The notes beneath the pieces are model-generated. The model was not told the DNA's origin. It saw only the letters and a program-made list of their open reading frames with translations, and searched no databases. Source: an uncultured Clostridia bacterium (GTDB lineage: Bacteria; Bacillota; Clostridia; Oscillospirales; SIG627). From it: 64,000 nucleotides of DNA. Location of the stretch: contig CANQBV010000003.1 in the NCBI GenBank assembly GCA_947589595.1, positions 1 to 64,000 of the forward strand, given 5' to 3'. Of this stretch, positions 49,041-57,610 are shown one piece after another (position 1 is the first letter of the stretch; each line of letters begins with the position of its first letter). A program made the translations under genes and the position numbers.

Positions 49041-50047
49041 GCTTTATCCTTCATTCCGATTTTTCTGCGGTGCAGCCGGCTCACCGTTGTATAAAAGAGC
49101 GGCAAACGCAGAACCTTTGCCGTTTTCAGCTCCGAAAACAGGCGAAACACCGCCGGATGCTGCGTTTTCAGATTTTCATAAAAACGATAGAACGCTTCCT
49201 TCGCCGCCCGGTCGGGCCGGAAAGAGAGCAAAATTCCCATTTGCGTTCCGCACAAAAACGCCGCGTGGCGCAGTAAAAAGGCCTCGGTTTCGGCATTTTT
49301 GTTTTCCTTTTGCCCATAGCCTTCTGCCAGTGCGATGATGCTATTCAGCATGGCTTCGTGCTGGGCAATATTTTTCTGCATACTGGGGTAGCTCATGCTC
49401 TGCCCGTCCAGCGCCACCCGGTACTGGTACACAAATCCCGGAAAATACAGAACCGTCTGTACATCCGGAATCGGCAGCAAAAGATACTGCATATCGGTAT
49501 AAAAGCCGTTTAAGATCTGCTCGCCGATTCTTTTCATCAAACTCGTTTTATATACGGTTTGATGCATGGTAAGCAGAAGCTCCCTTGCCACGCTTGCAAA
49601 GGGGACCTCGGTTTGGCACTCCACCCCCGCCGGCAGGTTCAGCGGCACCGGCGCCTTTTCGCCGGTCTTTTCGTCCACCTTGGTATAGGCGCACAGCACC
49701 ATATCCGCTTCGGTTTCTTTTAAAAGCGCCACCAGCTCCGCAAAGGCGCGCGGGTCGACCCAGTCGTCCCCGTCCACCATACGAAAATACTTTCCGCCGG
49801 CATGGCGCACGCCGCTGCGCACCGTGGAACCCGGCCCCTGATTTTCCTGCCGGATCAGGCGGATCGAGCCGGGAAATTTTGCTTCATATTCCGCCACAAT
49901 CGCGGGGGTTTCATCGCGCGAGCCATCGTCCGTGACCAAAATCTCCACGTCCTCCAGCACGCCGCTTTCCACAAAGGAATCCAGGTTTTGGCGGATAAAA
50001 TGCTGCACATTATATGCCGCCACAGACACACTTAAAACTTTACTCAT
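49037..50047 (-). CDS. Glycosyltransferase family 2
   Basis: VLSVSVAAYNVQHFIRQNLDSFVESGVLEDVEILVTDDGSRDETPAIVAEYEAKFP. Confidence 0.9.
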   Translation of the reverse strand: MSKVLSVSVAAYNVQHFIRQNLDSFVESGVLEDVEILVTDDGSRDETPAIVAEYEAKFPGSIRLIRQENQGPGSTVRSGVRHAGGKYFRMVDGDDWVDPRAFAELVALLKETEADMVLCAYTKVDEKTGEKAPVPLNLPAGVECQTEVPFASVARELLLTMHQTVYKTSLMKRIGEQILNGFYTDMQYLLLPIPDVQTVLYFPGFVYQYRVALDGQSMSYPSMQKNIAQHEAMLNSIIALAEGYGQKENKNAETEAFLLRHAAFLCGTQMGILLSFRPDRAAKEAFYRFYENLKTQHPAVFRLFSELKTAKVLRLPLFYTTVSRLHRRKIGMKDKA

Positions 50048-51431
50048 TTGTTTCTCCGGTCTTTCCCTTCTGCACCAAATACCCCAACGCCATCCAGGCC
50101 ATGGTGCTGGTGGGTGAAATTACATAAACAATCTCCGTCATCAGCATCGATGTGATCAGCGTGACCGCCACAATGCCCAACGCAAACGCTTCCTTTTCGG
50201 AAGTAAATATCGCCCTGCCGCGCTTAATGGTATAAATCAGCCACCACAGCGCAAATGCAAGAAAGAGCACAAAGCCAAGTCCCCCCTGCGAAACCAGGAC
50301 GTCAAACAAAATATTGTGCATCGTGGAAAAAATCATATGATCATTATTGACAATATACGTATCCGGCAAAAAGCGCTGCGCGTAGGGCACAATCCCGGCG
50401 CGGGACGTGCCGAAAAAGGGTTTGGTGAGGAAAATCTGCACCGCACTTTCCCAAATGCTGAAACGGCGGTTGCTGATATCGTTTGTCAGATCCTGCTCCC
50501 GGCCAAAGGTTTCTCCTTCGGGCAAAATTGTTTCCGGAATGATCGAGGGCAAATTCGAAGCGAGCCCGCCGGAAGAGGGTTTAAAAAGCTGCACAACTTC
50601 AAAGGCCGCTAACGCCATCAACACACTCAGAATCAGGCAAAGCAAAATCCGCAACGCCCGTTTGGAAATGCGAGGCTTGAAAAGCTTTAAAAATCGGAAG
50701 TAAGAATAAACCGCCGCCGCCGCCATCAGCGCCACTTGTCCTGAGCGGGAATCGGACAGCGCAATATCCAAAAGCTGAATGGCAATCGATCCTAAAAGCA
50801 AAAGCCACAAAACAAATTTTTCAGTCTTGTGTAAAAAGTGCACGGCGATCAGAATCGCCATACAAGCCGCTACGGCGCCGATATTCGGATCCCACCAGGC
50901 GCCGAAAAGCCGCCCCCATACAAAACCGATGCAAATCGTCGGCCCGCTTGTCGGCTCAATCACTTTCTGGTAACCGGTAAAGAGAAATACCAGCCCCAGC
51001 GCAGAAATGATAAAAGCAAAAATCAAATACAGGATCGCCAATATCTTCAAATCGCCAAAGCGCTTTTCCGGTTCCTGCCCGTCCGGCAGCACAAAAAGAA
51101 TGCCGAACTGAAAGCAGAGGAAAATAAAGCTGCGAATATTTTCATAAAACAGATCGGAATACGAAAGTACCGAAGAGAGCAGAAAACTGAAAGCAAAAGC
51201 GATCAGGATCCACAACCCGCGGTTTTTGATATACTGCCGCCAACTGCAGAGGCGCATCAAAAGGACAACGCCGCCCACCAAGACCGCCGGCCACTGGAAA
51301 ACGGAAATGATCGATTTCCCAAAGGTAAGCGAGCAGGCGTGCAGAAAGCCCGTTATGAGAAATAAAATTTCAAATAGTAAAGTTGCGGCCCTTTCAAAGC
51401 GGCTCCACTTCAGTGTTTTGGTAATTGCCAT
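50040..51431 (-). CDS. O-antigen ligase/polymerase family protein (Wzy-like)
   Basis: Polytopic; FGAWWDPNIGAVAACMAILIAVHFL...LSDSRSGQVALMAAAAVYSY. Confidence 0.85.
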   Translation of the reverse strand: MAITKTLKWSRFERAATLLFEILFLITGFLHACSLTFGKSIISVFQWPAVLVGGVVLLMRLCSWRQYIKNRGLWILIAFAFSFLLSSVLSYSDLFYENIRSFIFLCFQFGILFVLPDGQEPEKRFGDLKILAILYLIFAFIISALGLVFLFTGYQKVIEPTSGPTICIGFVWGRLFGAWWDPNIGAVAACMAILIAVHFLHKTEKFVLWLLLLGSIAIQLLDIALSDSRSGQVALMAAAAVYSYFRFLKLFKPRISKRALRILLCLILSVLMALAAFEVVQLFKPSSGGLASNLPSIIPETILPEGETFGREQDLTNDISNRRFSIWESAVQIFLTKPFFGTSRAGIVPYAQRFLPDTYIVNNDHMIFSTMHNILFDVLVSQGGLGFVLFLAFALWWLIYTIKRGRAIFTSEKEAFALGIVAVTLITSMLMTEIVYVISPTSTMAWMALGYLVQKGKTGETNE

Positions 51432-52525
51432 GAGAATACCTTTTCCGTAAATTGTTGTTTTTGCTCAGTCAAGTCAAACTTTTGCTTCTCTTCCGCCGGG
51501 ATCTTTGCCGCCCCGCGCGGCAGCGCCAACGCTTTGCCGGTCGCCTCCGCCCATAAAGCAGCATTCTCCGGCAAAAATTCAATATTTTGTGACAAAGCGC
51601 AAAGCTTTGTGATCCTATCGCTCACCAGGCACGGGATCCCGCTGGTCTGCGCTTCCACCGCCACCAAGGGAAGTCCCTCGAACCGAGAGGGTAAAAGGAA
51701 AACGTCCCCGGCAGAGAAAAGAGCCTCCACGTCCTGGCGTACGCCCAAAAGGAACACCCGATCGGCGAGTCCCATTTCCCGGGCACGCGCCCGAAAGGCT
51801 TCAAGATCCGGCCCCGTTCCGGCGCAAACCAGTACCGCTTCCGGTTCCTTTTTCAGCAAAACCTTTAAAAATTCCAGCAAAAAGAAATTGTTTTTCTGGT
51901 AACAAAAATGCCCCACAAACAGCAGCATTTTTTTGTTTTCGATTCCCAGCTCCCGGCGGATCGCTTTTCGTTTTTCTTCGGAAAACGCAAACTTGTCAAA
52001 CGAAACTGCGTTATAAATCAGTGTAAAATCAGGGCTATGCAGTACCTTTTCCGGGAACAGCCACAGCGCCGCCTTCTCACTGCACGCAAAATAGCGATCG
52101 CCCGCCCGATAGAGAAACAACCGGCAAACACGGTTCAAAAAGCTGCGCACCGCCCGGGACAAAGCGTTTGCCCGATCCACCCCCGAAGAGTGGCTGTGCA
52201 AAATCACCCGGATTCCCTGCCGCTTGGCGGCAAAGGCCGCCGGGCAATTGAGCGCTTCGGAAATGTTGGCGTAAAACAGGTCATACCCGCCTTCCCGCAC
52301 GATTTTTTTTACCGTCCGGTACTGCGCGAGCGGTTTTTTTAAATTTGGGATCGCCCAAAGCCGGCTCCCTTTTTCGGCAAGCGTTTTTGCCAGCGCTTCG
52401 TCGTAAACACTGGTCAAAAAATCAACCTCCACGCCGTTTTCCTGCGCCACAGAAAGAAAATTCAACAAATACCGGTCGATCCCGGAATGCTTGCCGTCCT
52501 CTATAAATCCCGCGAGTATTTTCAT
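51410..52525 (-). CDS. Glycosyltransferase family 1/4
   Basis: MLLFVGHFCYQKNNFFLLEFLKVLLKKEPEAVLVCAGTGPDLEAFRARAREMGLADRVFLLGVRQDVEALFSAGDVFLLPSRFEGLPLVAVEAQTSGIPCLVS. Confidence 0.92.
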   Translation of the reverse strand: MKILAGFIEDGKHSGIDRYLLNFLSVAQENGVEVDFLTSVYDEALAKTLAEKGSRLWAIPNLKKPLAQYRTVKKIVREGGYDLFYANISEALNCPAAFAAKRQGIRVILHSHSSGVDRANALSRAVRSFLNRVCRLFLYRAGDRYFACSEKAALWLFPEKVLHSPDFTLIYNAVSFDKFAFSEEKRKAIRRELGIENKKMLLFVGHFCYQKNNFFLLEFLKVLLKKEPEAVLVCAGTGPDLEAFRARAREMGLADRVFLLGVRQDVEALFSAGDVFLLPSRFEGLPLVAVEAQTSGIPCLVSDRITKLCALSQNIEFLPENAALWAEATGKALALPRGAAKIPAEEKQKFDLTEQKQQFTEKVFSWQLPKH

Positions 52526-53502
52526 AACGATCCTTTTTTGACCCGGCTGTAGATCTTCCAGACAAAGGAAAACGCCCCGAACCCGAAAGAAAGGGAAACA
52601 AGCGCCGCCTTGTCGCGCTTTGGGGTCCTTTTGTTCCGAAAAACGCCGCGACGAATGGGCTTTAGCTTTGCCATCAGTTCTTTTTCGATCGCGCGGTTCC
52701 GCTCCGGCGCCTCAGCCAGTACCGTGAGCGTGGAAAGCAGCGCGTGGGCGCGCTTGCGATTGCACGCATCCTTTAAGTCCGGATATTTTTCTTCGATGAA
52801 ACCGGCCATCTTCTCCGCCGCTTCCACGTAGTCCAGCTTTTTCGGGTGGAAACCGGCGCCGGTGATGGAGGAAGGCCGAGTGATATAATGATAGCAAATC
52901 CCGGGAGTGGCCACGATGGTTTTGGCCCGATCCACCAGGGTAAAGGTGGTGGCGGTATCCTCAAAAAGCTTTCCCTCGGGAAAACGGATGCCCTCAAACA
53001 GCTCCCGACGATACAGCTTGTCCCAGGTGGTGACGAAGAAATGGTCGTTGTAGCACATCCGCTCCAGAGCTTCCTTTGGCCCCATGACCAGGGGCTTTTC
53101 CAGCGCGTTGGGAACGGCCCTGTCGCCCAGGTGATTCACCGCCCCGCAGGAAGCGATCTCCGCCCCCTGTTCCAGCAGGGGCGCGGCTAAGATTTCCAAA
53201 AAATTCGGCTCCACCCAGTCGTCGGAATCCACGAAAGCCAAAAAAGCCCCCTTCGCCGCCTCGATCCCGGTGTTCCGGGCGGCGGAAAGGCCGCCGTTTT
53301 CCCGATGGATCACGCGGATACGGACGTCCTTCTTCGCGTATTCCTCCAAAATTTCGCCGCAGCGATCGGGCGAACCGTCGTCCACTGCCACGACCTCAAA
53401 ATTTTCATAGCGTTGGGCCAGAAGCGTGTCCAGACAGCGCGGCAAATAGGCCTCTACCTTGTAAACGGGAACAATAACGGATATCAGCGGAAATTCACTC
53501 AT
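52522..53502 (-). CDS. Glycosyltransferase family 2
   Basis: PLISVIVPVYKVEAYLPRCLDTLLAQRYENFEVVAVDDGSPDRCGEILEEYAKKD. Confidence 0.92.
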   Translation of the reverse strand: MSEFPLISVIVPVYKVEAYLPRCLDTLLAQRYENFEVVAVDDGSPDRCGEILEEYAKKDVRIRVIHRENGGLSAARNTGIEAAKGAFLAFVDSDDWVEPNFLEILAAPLLEQGAEIASCGAVNHLGDRAVPNALEKPLVMGPKEALERMCYNDHFFVTTWDKLYRRELFEGIRFPEGKLFEDTATTFTLVDRAKTIVATPGICYHYITRPSSITGAGFHPKKLDYVEAAEKMAGFIEEKYPDLKDACNRKRAHALLSTLTVLAEAPERNRAIEKELMAKLKPIRRGVFRNKRTPKRDKAALVSLSFGFGAFSFVWKIYSRVKKGSL

Positions 53503-54388
53503 GCTCTTCCTCTGCAAATTCAATCTCCGGCCGGAATGAAAACCCCTTTAAAAATGATTTCCACACGGTTTTCAGCTTCGCGCCGCGCGCTTCTTTTCCT
53601 TGAAATACAATGCGGGCGGAGTGCAGGAAAACGCGGGAAACCAAATAGATCCAGCCGCGGAAGCCCTCTCGCCGGTACACATAAACCTCGTTCCGGTAAA
53701 GGCAGGCATAACGGGAAAGCCGATCCGGAGAATCGGTGGCAATATTGACTTTGGCGTTGCTTGCCATTTCGTGAACGGCGCGCGAAGCCGGCACCATATA
53801 GCAGGGCCTTTTCCGAGAAATGCGCCGGGTATATTCCAAATCATCCGACCAAATAAAAAATTCCTTGATCGGCAGTCCGAATTCCGCGACGATCTCCCGC
53901 CGGAAAAACAGAGAAACGAACGTCGCCATAATCACCGGCACCGCAGACGAGGTATAATCCGTCACCTTTTCTTTCAGGCCGGTTTTCTGGATATTCATAT
54001 TGCAAAGCGTGCCGTCTGTAAAATAAGCCACGCCGGAAAGAAAGCCATACTCCCCGGCAAGCGCGGCGTCAGCAGCAAAAAATGCTTCCAGTGCCTCCGG
54101 CTCCGGTATACAGTCGTCATCCATGATCCAGAAATAACCGTATCCCCGGCGGTACGCTTCGCGGATCCCAAAAGAAAAACCGCCGGCGCCGCCCAAATTT
54201 TCGCCGGTGTTCAGATAGTGCACAAGCGGCGAAGAAAACGCTTTCACAGCTTCTTCCGTGCCGTCGGTGCTGGCATTGTCGATCACCAAAATCTCGGTCT
54301 GCCGGGTCTGTGCAAGCAGCGCGCGAAGATTTTTTTGCAGCTTTTCTTTGCGGTTATACGTCACTACGATTGCAGCACAATCCAACAT
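53495..54388 (-). CDS. Glycosyltransferase family 2
   Basis: AAIVVTYNRKEKLQKNLRALLAQTRQTEILVIDNASTDGTEEAV...GGAGGFSFGIREAYRRGYGYFWIMDDDC. Confidence 0.92.
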   Translation of the reverse strand: MLDCAAIVVTYNRKEKLQKNLRALLAQTRQTEILVIDNASTDGTEEAVKAFSSPLVHYLNTGENLGGAGGFSFGIREAYRRGYGYFWIMDDDCIPEPEALEAFFAADAALAGEYGFLSGVAYFTDGTLCNMNIQKTGLKEKVTDYTSSAVPVIMATFVSLFFRREIVAEFGLPIKEFFIWSDDLEYTRRISRKRPCYMVPASRAVHEMASNAKVNIATDSPDRLSRYACLYRNEVYVYRREGFRGWIYLVSRVFLHSARIVFQGKEARGAKLKTVWKSFLKGFSFRPEIEFAEEEHE

Positions 54389-54389
54389 A

Positions 54390-55163
54390 TCAAAAACTCT
54401 TTCCGTATTTTTTGCCGAAAAATTTCGCGGCTAAAAATCCTTTGACTTTTTGAAAGAAAGCATCCCCTTCCGGGTACAAAAGCGGCAATTCCGCAAACGC
54501 TTCCTTTTCCGTGTAAAGCCACACGTCCAAAAGCAGCTCGCTGATCCTGCCGTAAAAGCGGGCGTGGAACAGATCGGCATATTCTTCCTTGGGAACACGT
54601 TTTTCCAATTCCTCCAGCACCGCAAACAAAAAGCGGCAGTAAGCGTCCAGTTTTTCGCGCTTCATGATCATCATATTGAACATATGGGCGCTTCTTCTTT
54701 TTTTCAGCCGACAGAATTCCGGGTAATATGCCGGAAACGATTCTTTCAAAATCTCCCCTGTCAGCTCCAGCGGCATCGGGTGCAATGTGTGGCAGTAATG
54801 ATCGTAAAGGGTTTCGATCACGTAATTGCGTTTTTTCGGAAGCAAAATATCCGCTTTTTGCAAAGCGGCTTCCGCATCATGACGGTTCAGTACCCCGTCA
54901 AACGGGTCTTTTCCCCTTTTTTTACCGAAGTGCCGCCGGTAATGCACCAGCCCCAGCGCCTCGGCGCCGCTGTTTTTCCACAGCCAGTAAAGCCCGGTCA
55001 GTTCGCAGTAATACGGGTTTTTTTCGGAAATATTTTCTCCGGTATCATCGCGCTGAAAACCGATCGATTCCTTCCCCGCGGCGCCCACCTGCAGCGGAAG
55101 ATAAATCTCCTCCTCCGGCATCCGATAGGGCTTGTGCGCGGCTACGACGATTTCAATTTTCAT
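54390..55163 (-). CDS. DUF4422 domain glycosyltransferase
   Basis: KIEIVVAAHKPYRMPEEEIYLPLQVGAAGK...NPYYCELTGLYWLWKNSGAEALGLVHYRRHF. Confidence 0.88.
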   Translation of the reverse strand: MKIEIVVAAHKPYRMPEEEIYLPLQVGAAGKESIGFQRDDTGENISEKNPYYCELTGLYWLWKNSGAEALGLVHYRRHFGKKRGKDPFDGVLNRHDAEAALQKADILLPKKRNYVIETLYDHYCHTLHPMPLELTGEILKESFPAYYPEFCRLKKRRSAHMFNMMIMKREKLDAYCRFLFAVLEELEKRVPKEEYADLFHARFYGRISELLLDVWLYTEKEAFAELPLLYPEGDAFFQKVKGFLAAKFFGKKYGKSF

Positions 55164-56263
55164 AAAACCGTTTTGGCAAGATCAAGCGCAGAACGCACAA
55201 CTTTGTCCATATCGTAATAGCGGTATTCCGCCAGTCTCCCGCCAAACAAAACGCCGGAGTCTTCGGCAAGGGCGGCATATTTTTCATACAGCGCCGCGTT
55301 CTTTTCGTTGTTCACCGGGTAATACGGCTCCATTCCCTGCTGCCAGGCGTCGGAATATTCGCGGCTGATCACCGTTTTTTTCTGCGTGCCAAATTCAAAA
55401 TGCTTGTGCTCGATAATGCGGGTATAGGGCGTTTCGGCGTCGGTAAAATTCATCACCGCCACTCCCTGGTAATTTTCCTGATCCAAAACTTCCGTTTCAA
55501 ACCGCACCGAACGATATTGTAAGGATCCATAGCAAAAATCGAAAAATTCATCGATACAGCCGGTATAAAGAACCTTATCCGCCAACGCGGTATATTCTTC
55601 TTTATGCTCCAGAAAATCCACGCCCAGGCGCACGTCGCACCCGGCAAGCATTTTTTCCACTATCGCGGTGTAGCCGCCCATGGGAATCCCCTGGTGCGAA
55701 TCGGAAAAATAATTGTTATCGAAAGTAAACCGCACCGGCAAACGGCGAATAATAAAACTCGGCAATTCCCGGCAGGGAGCGCCCCACTGCTTTTCGGTAT
55801 AGTCCTTCACCAGAGTGCGGTAAATATCCTCTCCCACCAGAGATATTGCCTGTTCTTCCAGATTCTGCGGTTCCTTATCACCAAAAGCGGCGCGCTGCCC
55901 GGCAATTTTTTCTTTTGCTTCTGCCGGCGTCACCACGCCCCACATCTGATGGAAGGTATTCATATTAAATGGCAAATTATAAAGCTTGCCCTTATAATTT
56001 GCCACCGGGGAATTGATATAATGATTAAAGCGGCCAAAGCGCTGCATATACTGCCAGACTTCTTCATCGGAGGTATGGAAAATATGCGCCCCGTACCGGT
56101 GTACCTGGATTCCCTCGATTTCTTCGGTATATACATTGCCGCCGATATGATCGCGCCGATCCAGCACCAGACATCTTTTGCCCCCGGCTGTCATTCGTTC
56201 GGCGAAAGTCGCGCCGAAAAGACCGGCGCCGACAATCAGAAAATCGTATTTTGCAGACATCAC
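55160..56263 (-). CDS. glf: UDP-galactopyranose mutase
   Basis: YDFLIVGAGLFGATFAERMTAGGKRCLVLDRRDHIGGNVYTEEIEGIQVHRYGAHIFHTSDEEVW. Confidence 0.97.
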   Translation of the reverse strand: MMSAKYDFLIVGAGLFGATFAERMTAGGKRCLVLDRRDHIGGNVYTEEIEGIQVHRYGAHIFHTSDEEVWQYMQRFGRFNHYINSPVANYKGKLYNLPFNMNTFHQMWGVVTPAEAKEKIAGQRAAFGDKEPQNLEEQAISLVGEDIYRTLVKDYTEKQWGAPCRELPSFIIRRLPVRFTFDNNYFSDSHQGIPMGGYTAIVEKMLAGCDVRLGVDFLEHKEEYTALADKVLYTGCIDEFFDFCYGSLQYRSVRFETEVLDQENYQGVAVMNFTDAETPYTRIIEHKHFEFGTQKKTVISREYSDAWQQGMEPYYPVNNEKNAALYEKYAALAEDSGVLFGGRLAEYRYYDMDKVVRSALDLAKTVL

Positions 56264-56919
56264 AGAGCCCCCTTCATGCTGATAACAGCTTTGAATGTTT
56301 TGAGAACGATCTTAAAATCCGTCCAAAGACTGCGTTCGCGGATATATTTCAAATCCAGCTCCACCCATTCCTCAAAGCCGATATTGTTGCGCCCGCTGGC
56401 CTGCCAGTAACAGGTCAGTCCCTGCTTGACGCCCAGGCGCTGCTTTTGATACGGCGTATAGCGCGCCACTTCATCGGGGAGCGGGGGGCGCGGCCCCACG
56501 ATCGACATATCTCCTTTGATTACGTTTATCAGCTGGGGCAATTCGTCAATACTGGTTTTTCGCAAAAATTTCCCAACGCGGGTGATCCGCGGGTCGTTTT
56601 TCATTTTAAAGGCGGGACCGTCCTTCATTTCGTTCTGCTCCCGCAGCGATTCCAGCCGTTTTTCGGCGTCGAGATACATCGAACGGAGCTTAAACATTTT
56701 AAAGATTTTTCCCCCGGTCGTCATCCGATCGGAAACATAAATAGCCTTACCCGGGCTGTTCAGGCGAATGGCGATCACGGCAATGAGCAAGACCGGAGAA
56801 ACCAGGACAAGCGCTATGCTCGCCACAAGTATATCGAGCACACGTTTTATTGCCTCATAAACGGGCTTTTTTTCGGGAAGCACGGTTTGAAACTGCGCCT
56901 CCTTCTGCATCTGATTCAT
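56260..56919 (-). CDS. Polyprenyl-phosphate sugar-1-phosphate transferase (initiating glycosyltransferase)
   Basis: YEAIKRVLDILVASIALVLVSPVLL...FKMFKLRSMYLDAE...RVGKFLRKTSIDELPQLINVIKGDMSIVGPRPPLPDEV. Confidence 0.95.
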   Translation of the reverse strand: MNQMQKEAQFQTVLPEKKPVYEAIKRVLDILVASIALVLVSPVLLIAVIAIRLNSPGKAIYVSDRMTTGGKIFKMFKLRSMYLDAEKRLESLREQNEMKDGPAFKMKNDPRITRVGKFLRKTSIDELPQLINVIKGDMSIVGPRPPLPDEVARYTPYQKQRLGVKQGLTCYWQASGRNNIGFEEWVELDLKYIRERSLWTDFKIVLKTFKAVISMKGAL

Positions 56920-57120
56920 TTCGTATCCTTTCGATGAAATCGGAGGGAAAACCTCCAATTTTATCCATAAAAACGCACACTCAGTATACCATATGAAACC
57001 TTTATCGTCAATATTATTCATAAATATTTAAAACTCAGCACGCGCAGTGCGATTCTTTTGTTTCTTCATTTTTTCTAATTTTCCCCAAAAAAGGAAACAA
57101 ATACGCCTCTGCCGAAACGC

Positions 57121-57160
57121 AAAAAGTGCGGCGTCGCCCGTTTCAGCAGGCGATGCCGCG
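57121..57160 (-). terminator. Terminator of small lipoprotein gene
   Basis: GCGGCATCGCC/GGCGACGCCGC stem on minus strand followed by CTTTTTG. Confidence 0.7.
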
Positions 57161-57180
57161 TTTGAAGCTTTGAAAAATTT

Positions 57181-57546
57181 TTATGGGTCGAGGCGGATAA
57201 AATCCGTCTGTAAATTCTCTGTTTTGGAATACAAAATCAGGCGATCCTCCAGAATCTCATAGCGATATTCCAGGCTTTGCTCCTCGCTTTCGATCCGGAG
57301 CGTGTCGTTTTCCACGGAATAGGAACCGAACAAAACCGGGCTGAAGGAGGAAGCATCGTCCGCCGCTTCCAGAAAAAGCCGCCCCTCTTCTGTAAAATGA
57401 TAGACCAGCGTGACTTTTCCCTCCACCTCCGCGGAGAAATCCGTGGACTGCCACCGCCCGATCAACGGGTTTTCGTTTTTGCCGCAGGAGACAAGGCAAA
57501 AAAGCAGGGAAAACAAAAGCAGCCACAGAAAAATCTGTTTTTTCAC
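57181..57546 (-). CDS. Small lipoprotein (lipocalin-like/DUF5640-type)
   Basis: Signal FCLVSCG; NPLIGRWQSTDFSAEVEGKVTLVYHFTEEGRLFLE. Confidence 0.65.
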   Translation of the reverse strand: MKKQIFLWLLLFSLLFCLVSCGKNENPLIGRWQSTDFSAEVEGKVTLVYHFTEEGRLFLEAADDASSFSPVLFGSYSVENDTLRIESEEQSLEYRYEILEDRLILYSKTENLQTDFIRLDP

Positions 57547-57610
57547 ACTTTCCCCTCCCCTTTGTGCATTTTCTTGCTTCTATTATGCACAAAAAGCGGC
57601 GTTTTGTCAA

